Positions 1 to 8,027 of a stretch of 34,841 nt of DNA are shown in pieces; position 1 is the first letter of the stretch, and each line of letters begins with the position of its first letter. This stretch comes from Lachnospiraceae bacterium. GTDB taxonomy: Bacteria > Bacillota > Clostridia > Lachnospirales > Lachnospiraceae. The notes below the pieces were generated by a model. That model saw only the letters and a list, made by a program, of their open reading frames with translations, was not told the DNA's origin and ran no database searches. A program made the position numbers and the translations under genes. The stretch spans positions 1 to 34,841 of the forward strand of contig JAPJQL010000036.1 of NCBI GenBank assembly GCA_030825115.1, written 5' to 3'.

Positions 1-89
1 TTATACGTCTGTTCTAATATCGAATTTAATGTTTTGCTTATATACTTTTCTGCATTATACACAGGAACAATAACACTTATCTTTTTCAA
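1..89 (-). CDS. Family 2 glycosyltransferase, N-terminal fragment
   Basis: Only the first 29 codons are present; the gene runs off the left edge. Read from a TTG at 89, the product begins MKKISVIVPVYNAEKYI, the classic first beta strand and nucleotide-sugar loop of GT-A fold family 2 glycosyltransferases (xSVIVPVYNxExYI). A GGAGGG ribosome-binding site sits 9 nt upstream, inside the last codons of the preceding gene, which supports TTG as the start and tight coupling to it. The family adds a sugar from a nucleotide donor to the lipid-linked repeat unit at the inner membrane face. The donor and linkage cannot be inferred. Family assignment is firm despite the truncation, because the N-terminal signature is diagnostic. 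Confidence 0.85.
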   Translation of the reverse strand, partial: MKKISVIVPVYNAEKYISKTLNSILEQTY

Positions 90-91
90 CT

Positions 92-850
92 TTAGATTCC
101 CTCCAATGGATCATCCCAGCAGTGACCTGCATCAATACACCAATACCCTCGTCTTGAAAAATTATAAACTAAAACCTTTCCAGCCGGTCCAGCCGAAATA
201 GTCAGCATTACCTGATCTTGTCTCAACTTTTCATTCGTAATAATATTCATAATCTTTTCTTCTATGTTCTCCAACACCTCAAATGCATTGAAAGGCGGAC
301 ACTGAATAAACATAACATTTTTATTATAAATTTTTGCAAAATCATGAGCATATTGTTCCGAATTATGTACAAATACTACATTATGAGGACATAATTCATG
401 TTTCCATATCTGACTATAAATATTTTTATTCCTTTTTTCGAATAAAAAAGCCTCTCCATATTTAATATCGTGCCTAAAATTTTTTTTGAAATAATATCTG
501 GCTTGTGACCAACATGATACATATACACGTTTTTTCATAAGAGTAAAGCCACTCACAGTCATAAACTTCTTTGGCACCGCCAGAATATATGGGCATTCCT
601 CATCTTCAATTTCAAAACTTTTTTTAATCTCAATAAACTTTTTTTCCAACTCCATAGAATATACTTGATAATGAATGTCCTTTCCCTGATATATTCCAAA
701 CTCCCCATCTCCAAAACGTATCAAGGACTTTCCCTTTTTTAAATTTTCAACAGTTTCTTCTGCGCTCATCACATTACATCTAATGCCCGTAAATGTTGCA
801 ATCAATGTAAATAACACTTGAAACCAGATTTTTATTCTATATAATATCAA
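92..850 (-). CDS. GT-D fold glycosyltransferase (DUF1792 type)
   Basis: The 252-aa product carries the SLIRFGDGEF motif near residues 42-51, matching the DxE metal/nucleotide-sugar motif of the GT-D fold family (formerly DUF1792), first defined in streptococcal adhesin glycosylation. A conserved C-terminal segment DAGHCWDD is also present. The family transfers a hexose from a UDP-sugar to a glycan acceptor; here the acceptor is probably the capsule repeat unit. The start is a TTG at 850 preceded by GGAAGGG, and it overlaps the end of the polymerase gene by 14 nt, which suggests translational coupling. The N-terminal 25 residues are hydrophobic and could anchor the enzyme peripherally to the membrane. 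A later ATG (residue 28) is possible but lacks a clear ribosome-binding site. Donor and acceptor are unknown. Confidence 0.82.
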   Translation of the reverse strand: MILYRIKIWFQVLFTLIATFTGIRCNVMSAEETVENLKKGKSLIRFGDGEFGIYQGKDIHYQVYSMELEKKFIEIKKSFEIEDEECPYILAVPKKFMTVSGFTLMKKRVYVSCWSQARYYFKKNFRHDIKYGEAFLFEKRNKNIYSQIWKHELCPHNVVFVHNSEQYAHDFAKIYNKNVMFIQCPPFNAFEVLENIEEKIMNIITNEKLRQDQVMLTISAGPAGKVLVYNFSRRGYWCIDAGHCWDDPLEGI

Positions 851-2003
851 TGTTATCCCTTCCTATTTTGCTAACACTATTTCTCTTTTGTTGCAAAATA
901 ATTCCCGCTGGTAAAAGTGCAATTGCCAATGCAGCTTCACTTCCTAACATATAAACCTCTCCTACTTGCAACATAAAATGCCCAAGCAAAATAATACAGC
1001 ATGCTAAAGCTAATTTGTTGTCCTTCTCCTTATATAACATATAACCAATTTCAAAAATACAACAATATATTCCATAAATTAATATAGTCCCCAAAATACC
1101 ATAAATAAAAAGACATTGATAAAACAAATTATGCGTGTGTTGAGTCTTAATTCCCAGACCAAGCATTTGAGCCAAAAACGATAAATCACCAAACTTATCT
1201 TTTACTAGTAAAAGTATTGTCAAATGTGAATCCATCCCCCAGGCTTTGCCACTAAACGACGCAGTATATTTCAATATTCGTTGCATTATATCATTATTAT
1301 TAAAAACATATGTCATAATATCAGCAGCTCCAATCGTTGCTAGCATGACAACAGTATAAATCGACCGGAAGAACCACTTCCTTTTCATAACATATTCTGG
1401 AAGTAATAAAAGTATAAAGCAAAATATAATCATAATTCCAGCATTTCTGCTTCCTGTAGCTAACAAATAAACAAATGAAACAAACAAATAAATAACGGCA
1501 CTAATTTTTGATACTAGATTATTGGTCACTTTAAACCAAATAAATCCAATACTAATTCCACAATAAATAAGAATTGCTAGGGAATTAGAATTGTAAACGC
1601 TTTTATCAATGGATATAAATATTGTTAATAAAAGATTTACCATAGAAGCTATTGCCACTTGTTTAGAAAGGTTATTAAAATTAATATGTAAATTTGAAAT
1701 TGCGAACGGCATAAGCAAAGATATATTTACCATTATCATACTCTTTATGTCTCCATTCAAAAGACTTGTTATAAATGTGATGCACAGCAAAAGTATGACT
1801 AAAAATTCCAATCTACTACAATTTATGATGACCGCCATGAAAAACTTCTTATATGAAAATATTGCAAAAACAACAGAAATTAGTACATATATCATATAGC
1901 TATTTCCATAACTCCAATTACATATCACACTAAGAAGATAAATTAAAATTATTAAATTTTGTATTGATATATTTCTTTTCTTAATTTTAAATTTTCTATA
2001 CAT
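837..2003 (-). CDS. O-antigen/capsule polymerase (Wzy-like)
   Basis: The 388-aa product is almost entirely hydrophobic, with roughly ten predicted membrane segments. It has the layout of Wzy polymerases: short loops, then a larger extracytoplasmic loop around residues 235-290 (containing DSHLTILLLVKDKFG and QHTHNLFYQ), then further helices. The QHTHNLFYQ stretch resembles the H-x-H-N motif found in the large loop of many O-antigen ligase/polymerase family proteins. Wzy joins lipid-linked repeat units on the outer face of the membrane. These proteins diverge strongly in sequence, so the call rests on topology, this motif and position between glycosyltransferases. A WaaL-type ligase is less likely in a Gram-positive capsule locus. 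The base composition is very AT-rich, unlike the priming genes upstream. Confidence 0.75.
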   Translation of the reverse strand: MYRKFKIKKRNISIQNLIILIYLLSVICNWSYGNSYMIYVLISVVFAIFSYKKFFMAVIINCSRLEFLVILLLCITFITSLLNGDIKSMIMVNISLLMPFAISNLHINFNNLSKQVAIASMVNLLLTIFISIDKSVYNSNSLAILIYCGISIGFIWFKVTNNLVSKISAVIYLFVSFVYLLATGSRNAGIMIIFCFILLLLPEYVMKRKWFFRSIYTVVMLATIGAADIMTYVFNNNDIMQRILKYTASFSGKAWGMDSHLTILLLVKDKFGDLSFLAQMLGLGIKTQHTHNLFYQCLFIYGILGTILIYGIYCCIFEIGYMLYKEKDNKLALACCIILLGHFMLQVGEVYMLGSEAALAIALLPAGIILQQKRNSVSKIGRDNIDII

Positions 2004-2017
2004 TAATATGTCCCTAT

Positions 2018-2571
2018 TTATAATTTTATTTCTCGAATATAAATATTCCCACGTTCACTTATTTTCCTTGCCGGTACACCTGCAATCGAAATTTTCTTTT
2101 CTAAAAATGATTTATTTACTACAGCATTTGCTCCTATTGCACATTCATCTGCAATTTGTATTTTTCCAAAAATTTTAGCTCCAGGTCCAATCCAAACATT
2201 ATTACCAATTTGAGGACATCCGTCATAGCCCGTTCCAATATTTACGCCTTGATGTACATCACACCAACAACCAATTTCTGCTTCTGGATTCACTACAATA
2301 TTTCCAAAATGATTGATTCTAAGCCCCCCCCAAATACATTCGGGGGAATTACGAACCCCAATCTATATGATAATTTTCTATGAACAATCTTCCAAAATAA
2401 AATAAACATAAAATTATGTGTAACATTAAGATGAAATTCATAATGTCTGAGCGCACGCTCAAATCTCCAAACTTCATTTCCCCATATCACAAATTTTTTA
2501 TGTTCATTCATCCCTAGCGCCTGTGCATCCATACGCATATATAATTTATAATCATCTTTAGAATTTATCAT
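2018..2571 (-). pseudogene. Serine O-acetyltransferase-like hexapeptide acetyltransferase, frameshifted at a poly-G run
   Basis: Two adjacent reading frames make one gene. The first (2571 to 2293) gives an N-terminal domain with IWGNEVWRFERALRHYEFH and ends VIPPNVFGGG followed by out-of-frame residues. The second (up to 2018) gives the left-handed beta-helix: NPEAEIG, VHQGVNIGTG, IGNNVWIGPGAKIFG, ANAVVNKSF, GVPARKI. The break lies exactly at a run of eight G in the coding sense (2324-2331). One more G would give VFGGGLRINHFGNIVVNPEAEIG, the expected family sequence (NVFGxGL...IVVNP). Capsule-locus members of this family O-acetylate sugar hydroxyls with acetyl-CoA. As read, the catalytic domain is separated from its N-terminus, so the gene is off unless slippage or a sequencing error is involved. 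The product would be about 185 aa if restored. Confidence 0.82.
2324..2331 (-). repeat. Homopolymer (G)8 in coding sense, site of frameshift
   Basis: Eight consecutive C on the plus strand, hence eight G in the transcript, lie inside the acetyltransferase gene. The reading frame on one side does not continue on the other. A tract of nine restores a single open frame. Runs of this kind mutate by slipped-strand pairing and serve as on/off switches in surface-glycan genes of several bacteria. A miscounted homopolymer in the assembly gives the same picture. Confidence 0.85.
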
Positions 2572-2612
2572 TATAATCCCTTTAAACTCCCTTTATTCAA
2601 TCACTAATCCCA

Positions 2613-3809
2613 TCATGATCCAATTTCACAATACGTTATTTGCCTGATTAAACAAGCATAACTTTTCTCTCTATCAAAACATTCTTCTGCACACTTACGT
2701 GCATTTTTACCCATTTTTTTTCTCATTTCTACATTTGAACATAGTATATCTATTTTTTCTGCTAAATCATGAACATCATTGCTTTCACAATTAAACCCCA
2801 TTTTATATTGTTCAACTAAAGTTCTGTATTCAGAACTTTCTTGTGTATTAACAACTGGAAGACCACTTGCAGCGTAATCCGCATGCTTATTTATAATACT
2901 TGCTGCCGCACCATGCTTAATCGGATTTACAACAATATCACATGATGAAAGCAAGCCACACATCTGACTATAGGGAAGCTTCCCAGTAAATAGACAAGAT
3001 ATATTATTTCTTTTTGCTGAAATCTCAAATTCATTACGCCTTGGTCCATCTCCCATAATAATAAATTTCAAATTATGTTTTTCATTTAAAACACTAAGAG
3101 CTTCCATCACACAAACGAGGTCATAACTATTTCCAAGAGTCCCACAATAAGCCAACCATAATTCATTATTATTTTCTCTGGATACAAGATTATTTCTTAC
3201 ATTTTCATCAAAAGTAGATAACCTAGTTCCAAGGAAAACACTATAACCAAAATTAGTTTTCTTATTAACCCGTAATGCACGATCTACGTAAGTTTGTGAT
3301 ACAGCACATATTTTATCAGCTCTTTTATAAACCCCATCAGCCAAATATTTAAAAGGAGTAAATATCAAATTATTTAGAAAAGGCACATTAAATACCATCT
3401 GAAATGCTTCTGGCCATAAATCCTGAATATCAATTACAAAGCGAATTTGGTTCTTTTCGCAATATTGAGCTGCCTCATAAGCTGCTTTTAATGTAGGTAT
3501 AGCACAATAAATCACATCTGGCTTTTTTCTTTCATTCAAATACTTCGCTACATTGATTCCCCACATATAATGTGCTTGAAACCTTTGCAAACATACATTT
3601 TTCTTGTAATTCCCCTCATGCAACATTGTAACTTTATAAGAGAAATTCTTTGGCTCAGATTTAAAATACTCTTTTCTACTATGGTCAAAATCGCTTGTAA
3701 CAATTTCTACAGCATTATCTTGACACAATAACTCAGCCAAATATGTAAATCGATTATTATCTCGACCATCAAGTTCACCGCAAAAATCTGCTATTATAAC
3801 AATATCCAT
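2613..3809 (-). CDS. Family 4 glycosyltransferase (GT-B fold)
   Basis: The 398-aa product fits a complete GT4 enzyme. The N-terminal acceptor domain has MDIVIIADFCGELDGRD, and DVIYCAIPTLKAA and VIDIQDLWPEAF further in, the latter like WbuB-type N-acetyl-fucosaminyltransferases. The C-terminal donor domain has LWLAYCGTLGNSYDL, IIMGDGPRRNEFE, FTGKLPYSQM and the NDP-sugar region around VVNPIKHGAAASIINKHADYAASGLPVV. It probably adds a sugar to the lipid-linked repeat unit in the cytoplasm. The ATG has GAGGTT upstream with an 8-nt gap. A perfect inverted repeat separates it from the preceding repeat-protein gene, so it may begin a new transcript or depend on read-through. The region is AT-rich. 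The sugar specificity is not deducible. Confidence 0.85.
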   Translation of the reverse strand: MDIVIIADFCGELDGRDNNRFTYLAELLCQDNAVEIVTSDFDHSRKEYFKSEPKNFSYKVTMLHEGNYKKNVCLQRFQAHYMWGINVAKYLNERKKPDVIYCAIPTLKAAYEAAQYCEKNQIRFVIDIQDLWPEAFQMVFNVPFLNNLIFTPFKYLADGVYKRADKICAVSQTYVDRALRVNKKTNFGYSVFLGTRLSTFDENVRNNLVSRENNNELWLAYCGTLGNSYDLVCVMEALSVLNEKHNLKFIIMGDGPRRNEFEISAKRNNISCLFTGKLPYSQMCGLLSSCDIVVNPIKHGAAASIINKHADYAASGLPVVNTQESSEYRTLVEQYKMGFNCESNDVHDLAEKIDILCSNVEMRKKMGKNARKCAEECFDREKSYACLIRQITYCEIGS

Positions 3810-3949
3810 AATTTTAACCTCATACCGTAGAATATTTAATTTTCTATATCAAATTGTCATCCTAAACTAAATTCTATTTTTTCATAGTTTTCAATACTGT
3901 ATCTCCTGCCTTATACAATTTTGCAAGAATACGAAATCATTTTGACACA

Positions 3950-3997
3950 AAAAATAACGTGGTTAATGATGCACATTTCCATAACCACGTTATTTTT
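3950..3997 (-). terminator. Intrinsic terminator after the cell-wall-binding-repeat gene
   Basis: A perfect 16-bp inverted repeat (3950-3965 with 3982-3997), with a 16-nt loop, is followed by T-rich sequence when read on the minus strand. It starts 33 nt past the stop of the 743-aa gene. The stem is equally good on the other strand, but no gene converges from the left. It sits inside the capsule cluster, so full-length transcription would need read-through or a new promoter in 3810-3950, where I see only AT-rich sequence without a convincing -35/-10 pair. Confidence 0.75.
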
Positions 3998-4029
3998 ATT
4001 CTAAACATTTTTATTGCATCCACCTATCT

Positions 4030-6261
4030 CTATTCCCAATCACCTGCCTCCGGTTCTACCACATCGGCTACATAAGTAGATGCAAATTTAGTAATCGTTC
4101 CATCACTACTAGTAATCCATTCCTCTCCAGATCCATCCTTAACCTTCTTACCTTTTACTACTCTCCCTGTACTATCTATCAAACGAAATTTATTCTCTTC
4201 AACCTCAAACACCTCATATTTTGTAGAGGAATCAGCTTTCTGAAGCTTTCCCTTAAAATAAAATCGCCCATTCTTTATGCCCGTTACGCCTTTACCCTTG
4301 TTATCAAAATAGTACTCTGACTTGCCTTTATCAAGACCATCATCAATCATACATCTACCCGTGGATAAGGAACGGTCGCTTTCTGTACCAAAATAGTAGA
4401 TTTCACCTTCTATTTCTAAAAATCCATACAACACTCGCCCATATTTATCAAAGGCATAACGTTTACCATCAATTGTTCTAATTAAAAAAGTATTGCTAGA
4501 TGCACAAACTGGTTCCCCTTCCGAATTAAAATAATACCATGTTTCTTCAATAGGGCCATCCAAATCTTCTGGACCTACCATCTTAATCCATTCATTTTCC
4601 ACTCGCTGTCCTTCTACGTATGAACCTGAAGCTTCTGGCATATAATAGCGATAGCCTTTGATTGCCGGAGAAGTGCCTTTTTTCTTAATCCATCCCTTTT
4701 GAATAATGCCATTAGTATCTACACAGTATTTTAATCCATCAACTGTAATTTCCGAATATGTGCCGGACTTACTATATTTTTTTCTCCCGCCCGTTAATTC
4801 AAAATAGAAATATGCCTCATCTCCATATTTCCCAATATAACTTGACACAGCTTCATTATCGTCACTCCAACTCTCTGGTATTTTTAATTTTTGCCAACCA
4901 TAAACGCGAGCACCGTTTTCATCACAATAGTAAGGTTCATCATCATTAATTGTAAACCAACCAGTATACATAATCCCGCTGGCATTCATATAATACTCTT
5001 TTCCTTCTATTGTATACCAACCATCTTTTAAGATGTATCCACTTGGGTTTGCATAATACCAATTAATATATTCTTCTCCGTTGTCCCTGACTCCGCTGAT
5101 TGAAAACCAGGCTTCTCTTGGCATAACACCATCCTTATCAATATACTGACGTTTACCGTTTTTCCCAATAAGCCATCTATCTTTATACATCAGACCATTT
5201 GTATCAAAATAATATGACTTGCCTTCAATCTCATGAATTCCATCGGTAAGAACTGCACCATCTTCTTCTGCATAATACCAACATTCTGTTATTTCTCCTG
5301 AAATAGTATTGGTTATATCAATTTTAAACCAACCATTATTTTGTAAGATTCCGTCCTTATCCAAATAATATAATTTCTTATTGGGAGCTATATACCATCT
5401 TTTACGATATGACAAACCATTTCCATCAAAATAATAATATTTTCCATCAATTTGTTTAAATCCACCGCGAGCTACATTTCCATCAGACTCTGCATAATAC
5501 CAATTGACATATTTCTGCCCATTTCCATTAACGCCTGTAATGGAGAACCATCCTGAATCCTGTCTGATACCATCTTCATCAAAATAATATCTCTTACCAT
5601 CAAGATTCATCCACGTATTTCTTGAATTAACACCTGCATAAAAATAATAGAATTTACCATCTATTTCCTGCCATCCATCGAAATACAACGATCCATCAGT
5701 ATTTGCATAATACCAATTACGATATAAAACACCTTTAGCACTTACACGATCCACACAAAACCATCCATTATTTTTTTTACCAGTGATGCTATCAACATAA
5801 TATTTTTTATTATCTATTGTTATTACGGCATCTTTTATTGAACCACCACTCGAATTAAAATAATATTCCTTTCCTTCGATGAAAAACCAACCGTTTTTAT
5901 ATATTTTTCCTGCCTCCCCAGCATAATACCAAGTTGTAGAAGCTTTAGCATCAGGTTGCGTCGGATTCCATGTAATTGAAAACCACTGATTTTCAAGTCG
6001 TATTCCTTCTTCATTGACATAATAAAGCTCGTTTTCGAAATTTACCCAGTTGCTTACTACCATAAGACCATTGCTTCCTACAAAGCGCCAGTTTCCATCG
6101 TCATCCTGTAACCAACGATTTACAATTTTCTGGTCATTCTCTACATATTGCCAGTTTCCTTGTCCATTCTGCTGCCATCCATCCATTGCAAATGTATTAT
6201 GCATATATCCCACAATTAAAAAAAATGACAAAACTAATATTTTCCATATACTCTTCTTCAT
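4030..6261 (-). CDS. Secreted protein built of choline/glucan-binding-like aromatic repeats
   Basis: The 743-aa product starts with a signal peptide (KK, a hydrophobic core to about residue 22, then NTFAMD). The rest is almost wholly aromatic/glycine repeats of the cell-wall-binding (CW_binding_1, Choline_bind) type: repeated units such as NWYYANxDGxxxxDGW, IDGKxYYFDxxG and GWFSI. Several units combine into a longer repeat of roughly 70-80 residues (WFSITGV...NWYYAESDG...IDGKYYYFDGNG...). No enzymatic domain, sortase motif or membrane anchor is visible. Such repeats bind choline-bearing teichoic acids or glucans, so this protein may hold on to the cell surface or to the polysaccharide made by its neighbours. 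The start has GAGAGAT just upstream. The gene is AT-rich, matching the variable half of the locus, and is followed by its own terminator. The ligand is unknown. Confidence 0.82.
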   Translation of the reverse strand: MKKSIWKILVLSFFLIVGYMHNTFAMDGWQQNGQGNWQYVENDQKIVNRWLQDDDGNWRFVGSNGLMVVSNWVNFENELYYVNEEGIRLENQWFSITWNPTQPDAKASTTWYYAGEAGKIYKNGWFFIEGKEYYFNSSGGSIKDAVITIDNKKYYVDSITGKKNNGWFCVDRVSAKGVLYRNWYYANTDGSLYFDGWQEIDGKFYYFYAGVNSRNTWMNLDGKRYYFDEDGIRQDSGWFSITGVNGNGQKYVNWYYAESDGNVARGGFKQIDGKYYYFDGNGLSYRKRWYIAPNKKLYYLDKDGILQNNGWFKIDITNTISGEITECWYYAEEDGAVLTDGIHEIEGKSYYFDTNGLMYKDRWLIGKNGKRQYIDKDGVMPREAWFSISGVRDNGEEYINWYYANPSGYILKDGWYTIEGKEYYMNASGIMYTGWFTINDDEPYYCDENGARVYGWQKLKIPESWSDDNEAVSSYIGKYGDEAYFYFELTGGRKKYSKSGTYSEITVDGLKYCVDTNGIIQKGWIKKKGTSPAIKGYRYYMPEASGSYVEGQRVENEWIKMVGPEDLDGPIEETWYYFNSEGEPVCASSNTFLIRTIDGKRYAFDKYGRVLYGFLEIEGEIYYFGTESDRSLSTGRCMIDDGLDKGKSEYYFDNKGKGVTGIKNGRFYFKGKLQKADSSTKYEVFEVEENKFRLIDSTGRVVKGKKVKDGSGEEWITSSDGTITKFASTYVADVVEPEAGDWE

Positions 6262-6416
6262 ATCTCTCTGTATGATGTTTTTTTAACAAAACTCCATAAC
6301 TCCTTTCTCTTTTTAATATCTTAACTATTTCAATTAGAGTACTCATGCCAATTTTTATTCTGAGATTTATTGGCGCTCCTGCTACTATCACAATACCCTA
6401 TTTAATTTCAACATTC

Positions 6417-7043
6417 TCAGCAATATATACCATCTGGATTTCTAAAGAAAATTGCTTTCATTCCAAGTTTTTCAGGAGCAAGGAAATCCTTCTTTATATT
6501 ATCTCCCACATAACACATCTCTACAAATTCCACACGAAACATCTCCTTCATATACACAAAAGCCCTTTCGTTAGGTTTTCTAAACTTAATCCCACCAAAT
6601 TCGTCCGTCACAATAATATGACTAACATATAGATCTAAACGGAGAGCTTTAATCTTTGCTCTTTGTCCGTCTGGTCTTCCATCAGTAATTATGCCAAGTA
6701 AATAGTTTCTATTTTGTAACTCTCTAAGCAGTTTTTCTGCACCATCGTATAAATGAATTTCCGGCTGATGATAACGGTATATATTAAGACACTTCTGTTT
6801 CAATTCGTCCGAATAAATTCCTTCTGCATTCAGTACTTCATCAATTGCAGATTTTTTATTTTCAAATGCTCTCCACAATTTCACTTCTACGTTTTCGACT
6901 TGAGGCAATATTTTGGCAACTGCACGAAAACCGCCTCTGACATATTCTTTTTCACTGTAAAGTGTATCGTCTAAATCAAATAAGACAACTTTCAATCCGT
7001 CAAGACATTCCATGACATCTGTTATACTGTGAATCTCAATCAT
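6417..7043 (-). CDS. HAD superfamily hydrolase, subfamily IA (likely phosphatase)
   Basis: The 208-aa product has all four HAD motifs: motif I DLDDTLY (about residues 22-28, with both catalytic Asp), motif II ITDG, motif III lysine in FRKPNERAF, and motif IV VGDNIKKD. The helical cap between motifs I and II is the small alpha-helical subfamily IA type. It should be a cytoplasmic phosphomonoesterase. The ATG follows a GAGGATG ribosome-binding site that overlaps the TGA of the ATP-grasp gene, so the two are cotranscribed and probably work together. One possibility (inference) is supplying a dephosphorylated small acid or sugar for the ATP-grasp ligase. Family assignment is firm; the substrate is not known. 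The 155 nt downstream (6262-6416) shows no recognisable gene or terminator. Confidence 0.82.
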   Translation of the reverse strand: MIEIHSITDVMECLDGLKVVLFDLDDTLYSEKEYVRGGFRAVAKILPQVENVEVKLWRAFENKKSAIDEVLNAEGIYSDELKQKCLNIYRYHQPEIHLYDGAEKLLRELQNRNYLLGIITDGRPDGQRAKIKALRLDLYVSHIIVTDEFGGIKFRKPNERAFVYMKEMFRVEFVEMCYVGDNIKKDFLAPEKLGMKAIFFRNPDGIYC

Positions 7044-7055
7044 TCTATTTCATCC

Positions 7056-8027
7056 TCAATTCACACAAATACTTTGGTCAAATCTACAATAAATCGCTCC
7101 ATCTTTCGCGGCATGGGGAACATACTCTAATTTTTGACCACTTAACATTCTCAAAACAGCTTTGGAACTGTCAGCACCTGCTTTCATACTCAACGGCGCG
7201 CCACCACCAAAACGAGGATTTATCTCAATATAATAATTATCGCCCGTCTTTTTCTCCTGAATGAGTTGCACAGTAATCTGACCACATGGTTTATAATCAG
7301 CAATCAAAGTCCGCATTTCGTCAATCATAATTTTATCTTGTACAATCTTTGTTTTCAGAACTTCCCCTGCTCTGACAGCAAGACGTTCTCTGGGGGTAAT
7401 AAATACAGGATTTCCATCATAATCACAAAAAATATCAATCGTAAACTCACAACCAGAAATAAACGGTTGAATAATATAGTCATTGATTTTCTCAGCATAA
7501 AGCTCCAATTCATCGAGATTATCTGCACGGTATGCGTCGATACTTGAGCTTCCATCTTTAGGTTTGATAAATGCAGGAAAATTTTGGCTTCTCGAATTCA
7601 AATCTTCCTTATATTTTTCCACCGAGTTTACCGGAAGAGGAGATTTCAACCCAAGGGACATAAAATAATCAGCAGTATAGTTTTTATCTCTGCAAATCTT
7701 GACCTTTTCAGGATGACTGATGAGGACTTTTGTGCCTATTTGTTCAAACTGTTTCTTGCTCTCTGACAGAAGAAGTAAATCCGTATCTATCGTCGGAATC
7801 AAGCAATTTACCTGTTCTTTTTCACAAAGCGAAAGAAGCGTCGGAATATATTCGCTATCCGATATACTACATATAATCTCCGTCATGTCACAAAATTGCA
7901 ATGCCGGAGCACTTTTTGTAATATCTGTACCAATAATCGTCAATTCAATACCAAGGTCATCTGCTGCATGATGAAACGCCTGTATCAATTCCACTCGGCG
8001 TCCAACGCTTGTAAACAGTATTTTCAT
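7056..8027 (-). CDS. ATP-grasp ligase of capsule/glycan locus
   Basis: The 323-aa product begins MKILFTSVGRRVEL, the N-terminus typical of carbamoyl-phosphate-synthase-like ATP-grasp proteins in polysaccharide clusters. The pre-ATP-grasp domain runs to about residue 110 (IPTIDTDLLLL). The ATP-grasp fold follows: RDKNYTADYFMSLG, PAFIKPKDGSSSID, YIIQPFISGCEFTIDIF and the Mg-binding YIEINPRFGGGAP. These enzymes activate a carboxylate as acyl phosphate and join it to an amine. Neisseria PglB2 uses a fused ATP-grasp domain to put glycerate on the 4-amino group of a bacillosamine-type sugar, an attractive parallel here, directly after PglC and PglD. The start is ATG at 8027 with GGAGGT 7 nt upstream, not the upstream in-frame ATG at 8042. 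It overlaps the pglD stop as ATGA. Confidence 0.8.
   Translation of the reverse strand: MKILFTSVGRRVELIQAFHHAADDLGIELTIIGTDITKSAPALQFCDMTEIICSISDSEYIPTLLSLCEKEQVNCLIPTIDTDLLLLSESKKQFEQIGTKVLISHPEKVKICRDKNYTADYFMSLGLKSPLPVNSVEKYKEDLNSRSQNFPAFIKPKDGSSSIDAYRADNLDELELYAEKINDYIIQPFISGCEFTIDIFCDYDGNPVFITPRERLAVRAGEVLKTKIVQDKIMIDEMRTLIADYKPCGQITVQLIQEKKTGDNYYIEINPRFGGGAPLSMKAGADSSKAVLRMLSGQKLEYVPHAAKDGAIYCRFDQSICVN

Noticed and set aside
6197..6391. A 64-residue minus-strand frame in the gap between the HAD gene and the repeat-protein gene
   Set aside because: It overlaps the signal-peptide region of the repeat protein in another frame, has no ribosome-binding site and matches nothing I know. It may be a remnant, but it cannot be supported.
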